Below are positions 26,769 through 38,587 of a DNA stretch of 64,000 nucleotides, one piece after another. Below the pieces are notes generated by a model that made no database searches, had not been told where the DNA came from, and worked only from the letters and a program-made list of their open reading frames with translations. The DNA is from Adineta vaga (lineage: Eukaryota > Rotifera). Both the position numbers and the translations under genes were made by a program. Location of the stretch: assembly GCA_021613535.1 (NCBI GenBank), contig CP075497.1, positions 12,896,001 through 12,960,000 on the forward strand, in the 5' to 3' direction. Position 1 is the stretch's first letter. Each line of letters opens with the position of its first letter.

Positions 26769-26947
26769 CCTTACTCACAAGCCATAAATATGCAAATTTG
26801 GTAAAAACAAAATGATCGCGCACGTGTATTTTTGTGATTTGTATGTTTCTTTATCAATAGTAGAAGATAAAAAACGTTACTATTTAATAAGTAGATGAAT
26901 ATAGTTATTTTTCTCATTCTTAACAAAAAGCTAAGAGATAAAAGGAT

Positions 26948-26972
26948 TATATATATATATATATATATATAT
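26948..26972. repeat. (TA)n microsatellite
   Basis: About twelve consecutive TA units just upstream of the E2-like gene start at 26987. Confidence 0.85.
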
Positions 26973-26986
26973 CAGTTTTTAGAATC

Positions 26987-27616
26987 ATGTTTCCGTCATC
27001 ACGTTTAATCAAAGACCTTTATACACAAATTACGGAATTAAAGTTATGTCAAGGAGATGATAAAATCGTTAAGTTTATTTTGGAGAAATCACCATTTAAT
27101 GATGATGATGATGAAGTTACTGATGCAAATTCAAAAGATTTTGTTATTATTGGAAGAATATTTCGCAATTCTGATATTTATAGAGAAGGTTCATTTCAAA
27201 TAGAAATCAAATTAAATAAAACACTTCCATTGGATCCACTTGAAGTACGTTTTCTTACTCCTATTTATCATCCTAATGTTAATAACGATGGTAAATAAAT
27301 TCAATAAAATTTGATTTTTAATTCAATAAAATAAATTTCTTTCTCATTTAGGTTTTATTTCTTTTGAATTATTGAAAAGAAGTGTTCATTGGTTACATAA
27401 ACATTCTTTAGTAGCATTTGTTAGAGCTAATTGTCGATTGTATTGATTATCCTGATATTGAATATTCATTACGTATTGGTTTGTTATCTTTTTATGTTTT
27501 TTTCTTCGTATTATTTCTTTTTTTTAGCATTAGGCAGAGAATATATGGAGAATCGATCTGAATTTAATCGTAATGCACTCATAACTGTGAAAAAATATGC
27601 TTTGCCAAGAAATTAA
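26987..27616 (+). pseudogene. Ubiquitin-conjugating (E2/UEV-like) protein, one-base frameshift
   Basis: Exons 26987-27290, 27352-27472 and 27528-27616 have clean GT-AG introns (61 and 55 nt). The exon lengths sum to 514 nt, one more than a multiple of three. The frame breaks near 27429-27431, where one extra A separates FVRA from the expected VDCIDYPDIEYSL. The E2 fold is clear: FQIEIKLNKTLPLDPLEVRF, the HPN tripeptide (YHPNVNNDG), a following Trp (SVHWLHK), and the C-terminal helix (EFNRNALITVKKYA). The position where active E2s have the catalytic Cys (NxxICL) reads GFISFELL, so even the intact parent would be a UEV-like variant without Cys. The frameshift makes this a pseudogene unless it is a sequencing error. 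Confidence 0.7.
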
Positions 27617-29597
27617 TATTTCTTCGACGATTTTATTCGATGAAAAGTCAGCGAATTTATCAACTTTGTTAAAAACAACTATTTAGCTTGTAGAAATTCC
27701 ATCTTTTTTTTCTTTTGAAAATAAATGTGATATGACATTCTTTGAGATTCTTACTGGAAGATATTATGTTTTAGAAAATTTTTAATATAGGGTGTAGATG
27801 TTAGCTATATATTTATTTTTCACATTCATCCTTTCCCTACTTTGAGGATGAACAAAGCTTCTTGATAAGCATCAATTGTCTTTTAGCTTCGTCTTTTATC
27901 AAACTAAGAAATTACTTGAAGGTGAGAGTTTGCAGGGTGGATATTGTTATTGTCTTCAATTAATCTCACCCTCAACCGCACCCTCAATACAGACTACGAT
28001 ATATGATATTTATGAAAAGGACACACTGACCCATACTACCTGAACTCTGCATACAACAATACGTCTATTCGATTAACAAAAAAGAAGGAAGAAAAAGAAA
28101 TGGAGATTGGAGATGTGATGCATTTATTTTTTATTTCAAACATTACATTAAAAAAAGACTTCATTCACATCTACTCTTATTTCTTTATGATACTTACAGT
28201 AAAAATATATTTGACATGCCTACTCAAACGACCATTACAGCATTTACTTTATGCAAATATATTTTTCATTTTAATTCTAAATGGAGTAGTCGACAGCTGC
28301 TACTGTCACGTTTCTTCTGCTTCTTTTCATTTCATAATTCATATTCAAAAAATATTTTCTTTAGATTATGACGTTAGTCGAAAACAGTACCATGAGAAGA
28401 ACAAAGAAAAACAATTACTGTTTTCTTTTCATTTATACAGTTCATTGAACATGATTTCTAGTAATGCACAAGTTAGTGTTGCTTTTTTCCACTTTATGGA
28501 ACTCAATATACCAGAATGAATGAATACTCAAAATGAGTTGGGTATTGGAGTTTACATATAACAACATCATTCTACTTTTCTCGTCTCGTGACAAACAAAT
28601 CTGAAAATTTGATTTTATTCATATATTTTCATATTGAAATAAACATCTCTCATATAAGATTCAATAGAATTGAGAACGATTTTCGGTTATTAAAAAGTCG
28701 AATCATTCATCCATTTTTATATGACGAGCTCTATGGCTATAAATCATGAAATTCTTTTTTACGGAAATTGATCAATCTGTTCTATGATTCCATGCACATA
28801 CCTTTGCAAAATTCATCTGAATTTTCAATTTTCTACACGGACATCGCCGTGTTATGATGCACAATTTTAACATAATAAAATACTTAGTGAGAAAAATAAG
28901 ATATTCTCCAGACGAATATGTGGGTAGCGTTTTAATTGACTTTTTGTTTGTTTTTCTATCCTCACACCTATTAGAAATGAATAAGCATAGATTCATGTGC
29001 ATGTAGTTATCGATCGAAGAAAAAGACGACGTGTATAGAAGTAAAATTAATGCAAATACTTCAAATGTCACTTCTGAGCATTTTAAAGTGAATGGCATTC
29101 GACACGATTGGATGAATAATAACAACAGCAGCAGTAGCTAGTTTTCATACTGCATCTGGAGTTTATGTATGCGAGTAAGGACATTTCATATGACAATCAT
29201 ATTAGTTTCATTTCATCTAATAGACACTTTTGTTGAATAAAACAACAACAAAATTCTCTACTGCCATATAATAGATGCTTTTTGTCTTATACTCGTGCAC
29301 AATATTCTCTGCTATCAAACACTATCAATAAAAGGAACGTGAGCAGCAGCATTCATCAACAACAGGTCATGGCTGTAAGTAGAAGTATTATAAACACTGT
29401 TTAGAATAAAGGAGTGTTAAAGAATTAGAAACGAACTTTTTACACATGAACTATTGAATATTATAGAAGTAACTTTCCGATTATTAAATCATCCATTTCA
29501 CGAATATCAGGTTAAGTTTTTCTTATATAACTTGTTTTAAAATGAGAAATATAAAAGAATTCATATGAACAAAGTTTTTATTTTTATTTTTCTACAG
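27617..29597. other. Intergenic region and unresolved 5' part of the NHL gene
   Basis: It contains two weak telomere-like elements (27789-27846 and 27921-27988). Long frames at 28100-28519 (plus) and 28772-29125 (minus) have no domain. From about 29340 the NHL gene's first exon or exons must lie here: an ATG at 29369 followed by GTAAGT, and an open stretch (29444-29512) ending in CAG before GTTAAG, are candidates but not proven. Confidence 0.45.
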
Positions 29598-32500
29598 AGG
29601 AGAAGTTCATGGAGCGTCCAATCTCTAGATCAATCAAAATCATTAACCGATTCAAATCAGGTAAATCTATTTACATTTTATTCTACATGTTTTCCGACTA
29701 ATACAGCAGTGTCACATATTCAGCGTTTTGTGCAGGATATACGCATATCGAAGAGTGAGGGTGCGTATCCAGATGGAAATAAATGAATCTCCTGCCGGAG
29801 ACCAGCTCGTCTCCTGAGAGAGCTGAGAGTGCATCTCCGATCAGCGGGATATGTGACACTACTCTAATCGAAGATTTTCTAATCTTCAATATGTACACTC
29901 TAATTAAAAAGTCTCTAATGTTTAGCAGACTGCTCGATCATCTAATATCCGACTGAATACACAGGAACTAAGATTGGTACCATCGGTTAATACAAACAGG
30001 TATGTACTTATTGTTATTAAAATGTTTTACCACATAACTTCTATTTAAACAGCAGCAAAAATCAAGTAATCAGAACAGCTCTGATTATTATGGGAATTAT
30101 GATTGGAATGGGTGTCGTGGGTACAGCCATCACGGTGCCTATACTTTTAACAGGTCAAACTGTTTCATCGACAATGACTACAATCAGTGAGTAATACGAC
30201 CAATTGTTGAGCACATTATTCTTAGAATATAATCTGTTGAAAATAATATCTACGCTTATTTACTAGAATTTTTTGTTATTTTTCATCCGAAAACGACGCT
30301 TAATACAATTCTGAAAGCGAAATATTTCTGAACTTTTCTTCATCGTACTTTTGTTAATTAGAAAGTAATCTGAAACAAAAGATATCAAAGTCTCGGGTAC
30401 TGAGAAAAGCTTCAAAACTGCACAAGTTTCTGATCAATATTTTAAATTCGAAATTTTACCTGATATACCTCTAATTTCGAACATATTTAATTACATTAAT
30501 AGTAGAGTATATAGAGACTGATTTTCAGTCGAAGAAATTGTGGACTTAATAAATTATAGTTGATAGAGCATAATAAATCGTTGAAAGAGAAAAACAGTTG
30601 TTAATTTCTTAATACACAGTCAATAGGAAACTGAGCTTATGGGAATTTGTTGATATAGCGAAAAGGTTTTTCAATTGTTTCTATATAACTTTCTAATAAG
30701 ATTGCCAATCTATTATCAAAAGGGTCTGATCTATCTTGATGAAGATCTTCACCAACGAAATCTCATCACACATAGTTATTTGAAAAAGTCTATATATATG
30801 ACAAGTTTCCGGCAAAAAATCTTTAACCGACAGATAAGCATTTTCTCTTTTTACGAATTATTTGTGACATAGACCATTCTATGTAGTAAAAACAGATTTT
30901 TCACAAATGTATTTTACAGTATATCTTTGGTATGGTTTTGTTGTTATATTGTAAAAACTCATATAGTATATAGTAATATTTTAACAAAGTTCATAATGGC
31001 CACATTTTTTAAGCCTTCGATTTTCAATACATCACTTAGTTAAATAAATTGTTGTACATATGATAGGACTAGCAACGTCAAATGGAACATCAACAGCGCC
31101 TACATTATCAACAACGACGACAACTTCGACAGCGTCCACAGCATCAACGACGGCAACAACCTCAACAACTGGGGCAACCTCAACAACTGCGACAACATCA
31201 ACAACTGCAACAACTTCGACAGCGCCCACAGCATCAACGACGGCAACAACTTCGACAGCGCCCACAACCTCAACAACTGCGACAACATCAACGACGGCAA
31301 CAACATCAACGACGGCAACAACATCAACGACGGCAACAACTTCGACAGCGCCCACAACCTCAACGACGGCAACAACTTCGACAACGCCCACAACCTCAAC
31401 AACTGCGACAACATCAACGACGGCAACAACATCAACGACGGCAACAACTTCGACAGCGCCCACAACCTCAACGACGGCAACAACTTCGACAACGCCCACA
31501 ACCTCAACAACTGCGACAACATCAACAACTGCAACAACTTCGACAGCGCCCACAACCTCAACAACTGCGACAACATCAACGACGGCAACAACATCAACGA
31601 CGGCAACAACATCAACAACTGGGACAACTGCGACAACATCAACGACGGCAACAACATCAACGACGGCAACAACATCAACAACTGGGACAACATCAACGAC
31701 GGCAACAACATCAACAACTGGGACAACTGCGACAACATCAACGACGGCAACAACTGGGACAACCTCAACAACTGCGACAACATCAACGACGACAACAACT
31801 TCGACAGCGCCCACAACATCATCAAGTAAAAAAGTTTGAGAAATATTTAGTTAATAAGCGTAAATAGGTCACATCCTTCATCAGTAAGAATAAAAAAGAA
31901 CTTTTAAGTGCATTTTTTTGACGAGATAAAAATCTAGCTCACTTCCCTTGATTTAGATTTCAATATACATTACAAGCAAATTAGTACTAATCAGTTGAAA
32001 TCTCGAAATCATGTAGACTGAGCTGGATGAAGAAAAGTCAATCCATACTCTACTGTGCTATTAACTGATCTAATGTACAGTTTTATCTTCTAAAAGTTAT
32101 TCATTTCAGTCTATCTGAATCGTAATGAATGCCAGACAGGCTATGAGTGGCTCATCTAATCAAGATTCTTCGTATATACATTTCTATTTTTAATCCTAGT
32201 CATATCTATTTCTAATAATTGCTTTTCTTAAGTATACTGCACTTGCTTGTATTTATATAGATATAGGTAAAAAATAAGGAAGAAACATGATATATATGAC
32301 TCAGTAACTTATAATATTCAAACGCAAAACTATATGATAGCCAATAGAAACTTTTATCTAAATTCGAAAATCGATTCACGAATCAAAGTTCACAGTATAT
32401 GGATGTTCATCGTATAAATATTTTATTTTTTGTCCAATCAATAGTTTTATCTTTAAAGAACCCATGTTTGATCCATCATCTAGATCTCCATCTTTGACAA

Positions 32501-34168
32501 TACTGCTTGACAAGAATTTGTCTGAAATTTTCACTTTTTAAAGAATACTTATAAATTTAATTTATTCGTTTCTTTTTTCTTTAGCTACAACAGCTTCCTT
32601 GACTGATCCTTGTACGTACACGTAAACTATTTTTACTTCAATGTTAAAAAATTTTACTTCTTTTTCTTTTCATTTTCAGGTTCCAACAGAGTGTATTGGA
32701 ATATAACTCGTTCTCAATATTGGGGTGAGCATAACATTTTCTTATTAGTTTATAATCAATGAAATTAATTTGTATATATATATATTGATGCTCTTAGGCA
32801 CTGGTTCATCAAATATTGGTTTGACTCAATTATCTTCACCAACTGGCTTATTTATAGACATAACAAATAATAATTTATATATTGCTGATGGTGGCAACTA
32901 TCGTGTTATAAGACATTCACTTAGTGTTACCACTAATGCTCCTAGTGGTACTATTGTTGCAGGTATTACAAATATAACCGGAAATTCCTCGTTTTCGGAT
33001 CGATTTTCTACTGGTATACGTTATTCATATGTTGATTCGAGTCAAAATGTTTATGTGGCTGATGCTTACAATAATCGTGTTATGCGTTGGGCAAATGGTG
33101 CTTCCAGTGGTGTTATGGTGGCTGGTAATGGAACGTTCGGTTCTTCACTAAATCAAATATATTATCCATATGGTATATGGGTTGATTCAAGTTTAAATGT
33201 CTTTGTTGTAGAATATCAACAGAATCGTGTAACAAAATGGGCTCCAGGTGCAACTGCTGGAATAATTGTTGCTGGTATTACTGCCACAGCAGGTAAGAAG
33301 GGCAGTGAAAAATCAATTTTGATGTTTAATGAGATGAACTATCTGTAAAGACGACAAATATGGATATCATTTAGTTAAAATAGGATAGATTAATAACAAG
33401 AATTGAGATAAATTTGAACTAAAATATTCCAAATCATACAGTTGACGATTTCAATAACTTTTCTTTAACACAAATGACATCTTCAAAGTAAAATGTAGAA
33501 AAAGATTTTTTTGACAATACTCTATTGAACAAATATTCAGAATCTTGCTTATTTTTGCATAATATAAAGTTTAAAGAACACATTTTCAGATCATCCTAAT
33601 AAACCGTCATTTTCGAATATTGTTTAGCTCATGCATCAATGAATATTTTTAACTTGAAGAAGATTTGAAGCAGTCACTTTAAATCGTTGTTCTTGTCATA
33701 TTTTCTGTTAGATTTAAGATAACAACTTTTTTCTTTTCATTTTCATCATCAGGTAATTCTACGGATAAATTAGCAAGTCCTTCTGGTCTCTACTACGATG
33801 AAACAAATCAAGATTTATATATTGCGAACTCTGCTACCGCAACTTCTACAGTAATGAGATGGAAAGTTGGTGATCCGACTGGTACAATTATAGCGGGTGT
33901 TCCTGGATCTTCTGGAAATGCGGCAAATCAATTAAAGTCACCCATGTCAATCGTACTGGATCAGTGGAAAAATTTATATGTTGCTGATCGTTCGAATGGT
34001 CGAGTTCAACTATTTTGTAATGGTAATTCGACAGGTATTACTATTGCAGGTAGTGCTACTGGTGGAACCTCTCTAGCTGCACCATATGATGTCAAATTAG
34101 ACTCTAAACTTAATTTGTATGTTTCTGACAATAGTGGAGCTCGCGTTTCAAAATTCAGCAAAATATAA
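29598..34168 (+). CDS. NHL-repeat membrane protein with Thr-rich stalk, at least eight exons
   Basis: Supported exons: 29598-29660, 29926-29999, 30053-30186, 31067-31825, 32585-32611, 32680-32724, 32798-33292 and 33753-34168. All junctions are GT-AG with matching phases; the first exon(s) upstream are unresolved. The product has a short cytoplasmic Ser-rich head, one membrane anchor (ALIIMGIMIGMGVVGTAITV, exon 30053-30186), a roughly 250-residue Thr/Ser/Ala stalk encoded by a minisatellite, a short YWNITRSQYWG link, and five or so NHL units (LYIADGGNYRV, VYVADAYNNRVMRW, NLYVADRSNGRVQLF, NLYVSDNSGARVSKF) forming a beta-propeller. NHL propellers bind proteins or sugars. A type II surface glycoprotein with a mucin-like stalk is inferred. 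Introns range from 52 to 880 nt, unusually wide for this window. Confidence 0.82.
29704..29864. mobile_element. Short MITE in an intron, flanked by TA
   Basis: A 161-nt segment has terminal inverted repeats (CAGCAGTGTCACATATTC and, on the other strand, GAGTAGTGTCACATATCC; 15 of 18 match) and a TA dinucleotide on each side (29702-29703, 29865-29866), as for Tc1/mariner-type insertion. It lies in the first supported intron of the NHL gene and has no coding capacity. A smaller inner palindrome (GGAGACcagctcGTCTCC) is present. Confidence 0.6.
31085..31822. repeat. Minisatellite encoding the Thr-rich stalk
   Basis: Units such as ACAACATCAACGACGGCA and ACAACTTCGACAGCGCCC (18 nt, six codons) repeat with variants. 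Because the unit is a multiple of three and lacks stops in most frames, long open frames also appear in two other plus frames and two minus frames; only the Thr/Ser frame joins the flanking exons in phase. Confidence 0.9.
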
Positions 34169-34800
34169 TACCAAACAATTGAACTGACGTTTTCATAGTT
34201 ATTGATTTTCTCCATGTAGATTCAATCTTTTCTATAAACATTTTAACCGTGAAATCACAACTTTCTTCTTTCTTAAACTTTTCTTTCTATCCCTCTGTCT
34301 TTCTCTTTCATTTTTTTTTGTTGATCTCGGTGATAAGTCTTTTCATCACAGGACAAATCGTCGAATAAAATAATCGTTTGCACAATACTACAATATCTTA
34401 TAATACAATATAGCTATTTATTAGCGATTAATTTATTATTTTGATTTGTATTCATATTTTTATTCTAGTGGCTAATTTTGATAGACACGCTTTTCCTCTT
34501 CTCAAAAAAAACCTAAACAAAGTATATTATTCATTTCACTTGATTTCCATCAATTCCTTCAACAAGATTATTTGTCATTGGATCGAGTTCACATTGTATT
34601 GTAGCGAATATTTATTAACTATTTATTTATTGTCAATTATTATATTCATTTTAATTTTTCTAAACCTTTTCTACATGATAAGAAGAGTTGATATTCTTTA
34701 CTAGCACGTTCACTTCCAATTTCAATTACTTTTTCATAATATTCAACTACTATAATTCGTTTTGCTCAGAAAGTTCATACCATTCTCCAAAATTTAAGTA
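34169..34800. other. Intergenic region
   Basis: 3' flank of the NHL gene and 3' flank of the decayed ART gene. CT-rich near 34270-34320; no gene recognised. Confidence 0.45.
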
Positions 34801-36050
34801 AACTTGAGTTTTTTTTTAAAGAAATTTCTAGACCTGTTTGAGCACAGAATTTGGCTATGCGCGCTGGTAATATTCCATTCCGATGTTCATATTACCTTGT
34901 AACGTAAAAATTCTGCCTCTGTTTCTAAGATATGTTACGTGAAGTGGATGATTATCACGACAATGTTGATCGAGAGTACCAAGTTGTGTTTTTCAAAACA
35001 GGATAACTCACAGTCTTTCGCTATATATCTTCCACACGAAATATTGTTGTCAAAAAAAAGAGTACTTCTTTTTCGTCTTGAAATTGACTATCTTCTGAAA
35101 TATCAGCAAAAGGATGTTGATATGTATTTGATCCTTCACTAATATAAATCTTTATGTGAAAAAGTACTAATTCCATCGTTGGATACGTCGCTTTATCACC
35201 TGCATAGGTTAAAGCAACTTGAGAATCTACACTCGTTGATAAAAATAAATTCATCGATATTAATTTCCCTAAATTCGCTTTTAATTTCATAAAATCATCT
35301 GAAGTCATTAATTGTCCATGATATACATTATATTCATCTATATTATAAGAAAGATTACGTTCCATATATAATCTATGTAATAAATGAAGTTGTTCATGTA
35401 AATCAAACAATGAAAAATCGACATGAAAAAAGTAGATCAATATTTTCTGTTCGAATTGCTTTATTTAATAATCGATAAACAAATGAATCACTTGTATACT
35501 TCACATGCTTGATATGTTTTTTTCAAAATGATCAATTCGTTCTAATTCGAGATCGTTGACCATATAGAATGGTGGATTTGGATTATAATTATGTAAGAAC
35601 AATATGATAAATATATTATCTTCACGTGGAACTGGTCCTTTCCACAGTTCAAATGTTACAGTAAGAAGAGGACATGAAATCCATTGATGAACAGGCCAAT
35701 CTGGTGACCAAAACCAACGATCTTTCTTATGATACTAAATGGGTGTTAGATCAATTCCAGCACCGAATTTGTACGCTCGACAGCTATTATCTGCACTAAG
35801 AAAAGATGGAATAGTACCTTTAAGAAGACATGTAAGCCAAGCAACACTTTCTGGAAATATTCCTGCTGCAAGTTTCAAAGTCATTTCAGATGTTGTAGAT
35901 TGAGATCGAAAACAATCATGAAAAATATGCATTAATGTAGTTGGAGACCAAAGTGAAAGTGTTACACTACCAATATTTAATTTTTTCTACCATTGATTAA
36001 TAGATTTCTTTCTAAATATTTCAGATTGTTGCACCACGAAATACGCCGCA
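34800..36050 (-). pseudogene. ART-domain plus TPR protein, decayed
   Basis: The best-preserved part is the 140-codon minus frame 35021-35440. It has the pattern of an arginine-type mono-ADP-ribosyltransferase domain: VYHGQLM, SMNLFLSTS (the F-x-S-T-S motif) and DEKEVLF (an E-x-E-type motif). In other frames nearby are an upstream module (35440-36000, containing RWFWSPDWPVHQW and a TAG-type break at 35735) and downstream TPR-like residues (GTLDQHCRDNHPL, then GNMNIGMEYYQRA; about 34850-34975). ART followed by TPR is a common bdelloid arrangement. Frame changes and stops separate all three blocks, so this is a broken gene. ADP-ribosylation of other proteins is the family's reaction; activity here is not expected. 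Confidence 0.65.
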
Positions 36051-36978
36051 TTTGATACATTGTATCACATTTTCAACCATTTTTTTCGTTTTATAGATGG
36101 AAAAAAACAATCAAATGTAAAAAGTACACCTTATATATATATACATGATAGAATGACGAGTCAATGTTTTCATTACAAATAAAATAGAGAGTGATTTTTC
36201 GTTCGTAAAACATAATAGTTTACTTTTTATCTCAAAAATAAATAATGAAACAAAGTGAAGAGAATTCTAATCGATTGATAATCCATATTCATACTTTTCT
36301 TGCTATTACAAGAGGTCTATAGGTGTATCTCTATAACTATTTGCGCTGTCTACAACATGCGACAAAACATCAAACTCAAACTATTGAATGAAGTTGGGAA
36401 GAAAGGAAAAAAAACGTGAGTAGATATATGTGTGCAAGTATGTTGTTCTCATTTGAAATTAATCCTCGTTTTTTTATTGATATTTTTCATCAATCACAAG
36501 AAAATATCGAATTAATTATTAATGATTATATCAACAAGAAGAGCTTTTTTCCCTTGAACAAGTTTGTCGATTATTGAAAATGTCCTCATGCAGTACAGAA
36601 CTTCAACTCTACATCATTGTTGTGAACATGTAGTGATTTATCATTAATTGTAGATATGCTGAATATCATACAGTTTAGCGTGGTGTTTCGAAAGATATTC
36701 GTGAACATTATTGAGAAAGAGATTTATAATGTTCTTCAATCACCACTGTATTTAGGAAGAGAAAAAGTTCAAATAATATCTGAAATTGAAACTAAATATG
36801 GATCACATCATTTGTCTTTATAAATATCTGTCGGATATTCTTCACAAATCTATACATATAGGACGACATCTCCATCATTTCTATTCCTATATCGGTCATC
36901 CTGACCTTGAACCAATCAAATTCATTTACAAGAAGTTATAAATATCAATTCATTTCTTCAGTTGTTAATAACTATAAT
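36051..36978. other. Intergenic region with unidentified coding-like scraps
   Basis: Between about 36440 and 36600, and 36700 and 36950, short plus-strand open stretches with biased composition are separated by stops. They look like eroded exons but I recognise no domain. Confidence 0.35.
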
Positions 36979-38067
36979 ATGCTTTCGTTCATAACACGTT
37001 GCTTCAATACTACTTCTCAAAGGTATAACGTCATAAGATTTAGATCATTATAATGATACTTATGTTCCTTATTTGTAGAATTCCACGACAAGGTTCTCAA
37101 CAATCATATTCAACTAATGAAGTGAAATCAAATGAGAAAAAATATTTCAAATTAATTTCATGGAATATTGATGGACTTGATAAACTTCAAGAAACTTTAC
37201 GAGAACGTACTTCTAGTGTTATTAATGTTATTAAACAGTAAGAATTTCTCGTGAGAATTGAAGTGATATTTATATAGATTATTTTTAGAGAAGAACCAGA
37301 TGCAATCTTTTTTCAAGAAGTTATTCCAAAATCACTTGATTTACTTAAAACTCATCTAGATGATTATGATTTTTATACAGGTAATCATAAAAATTATTTT
37401 GTGTCGATTTTTACTCGACGTGAAACATTGAAAGTAAAAAAACACCAAATATTTTCTTATCCTGAGACAATAATGTCTCGAAATCTTTTAATTGTTCATG
37501 TGAGTTATTGATCTGCTTCTTTCAAACAGCTTTTATTTGATACATTTTAGGCTTTATATAACAATTCGATAGAAATTGATTTGATGACATCTCATCTTGA
37601 AAGTGGCGAAACATTCGTCAATGAACGTATTCCACAATTGAAATTCTGTTTTGAAAAGATGATCAATGCTCCAAAAAATCGAATTGTTCTTTTCGGTGGT
37701 GATTTAAATATTCATAACAATGAAGTAAGATGTTCAATCTAATGAAAGCAGAACTTTGAATTTTCTATTTTAGTTACAACAAATAGGTGATATTCCAGAT
37801 AATATTAATGATCTATGGATGGTAATGAGTAAAAATGAAAAATGGGCTTATACATGGGATACGCAATCAAATACAAACTTGAACTTTTCACGTGATTGTT
37901 TTTTACCTCGTTATCGTTTTGATCGAATTTATGTTCGATCAGCAAAAGCAACATCTAGATTTCATTTTAAACCAATTTCTTTCAAACTTCAAGGTCTTGA
38001 AATGATTCCATCCATTCATCGATTCTGTTCGGACCATTGGGCGATACAAGTTGAATTCGAATTATAG
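36979..38067 (+). CDS. TDP2: Tyrosyl-DNA phosphodiesterase 2-like enzyme, five exons
   Basis: Exons: 36979-37022, 37079-37237, 37289-37499, 37551-37724 and 37774-38067. Introns are 49-56 nt, all GT-AG with matching phases, giving 293 aa. The endonuclease/exonuclease/phosphatase fold has every TDP2 motif: SWNIDGLD (N44), FFQEV (E78), TSHLES (H155), GGDLN (D189, N191) and SDHW (D283, H284). TDP2 removes topoisomerase II peptides left on DNA 5' ends by cutting the 5'-phosphotyrosyl bond with Mg2+, which matters for repair of double-strand breaks; bdelloids endure many breaks after desiccation. The first 15 residues (MLSFITRCFNTTSQR) are basic and could be a mitochondrial presequence. There is no UBA-like N-terminal domain, so it is shorter than vertebrate TDP2. 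Confidence 0.9.
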
Positions 38068-38587
38068 CGAACATATTTGACTGAATGAATATCTTGAAAA
38101 TGTTTTATATTGTAAATAAAATGCAGAAAGTTCACATTTATCTTGATCCTTCAGAAATTTTCTTCTTATGGAATATTTTAGATCCATCTAAGCTTTTCAT
38201 TAGTTCATTACAATCGACATTTACTCAACAAATTTTCTCCTTCTAATTTCATGTAAAGTGTATAATAATCTATAGTTCTTATACATTTGCGCTTCGAATG
38301 TATTTCGAAATGTTTGTAGTAAAGTTTTCCATTTCATTTTTAAATTCAACAATAAGTATATGTAAAATTTCATCGTGTTCTTCCATGAATCGCTAGATAA
38401 GAATATTCTGTGAATTACATATCAATCTTTTCACGATATTGATTGACTTATTCTTTGATTTTAAGTTTAATTTCGTCAATATTGTTCTGCTAGGATAGTC
38501 GATACACAATTAATCTTTTTGTCGATGAATGAATTGTTTTTGTTTCGAAATGACGATTTTATTACTTGTCTTCTTGAATTGAAGATA
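38068..38587. other. Intergenic region
   Basis: 3' flanks of the TDP2-like gene and of the PLA2-like fragment; AT-rich, nothing recognised. Confidence 0.45.

Noticed and set aside
28100-28519. 139-codon plus-strand frame
   Set aside because: No domain, AT-driven composition, no partner exons or splice sites.
28772-29125. 117-codon minus-strand frame
   Set aside because: Low-complexity hydrophobic residues with no recognisable pattern.
31082-31867. Gln/Arg-rich, Val-rich and Leu-rich frames over the minisatellite
   Set aside because: They are other readings of the 18-nt repeat; only the Thr frame fits the flanking exons in phase.
36440-36950. Coding-like scraps upstream of the TDP2-like gene
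   Set aside because: Stops interrupt each stretch and no family could be named.
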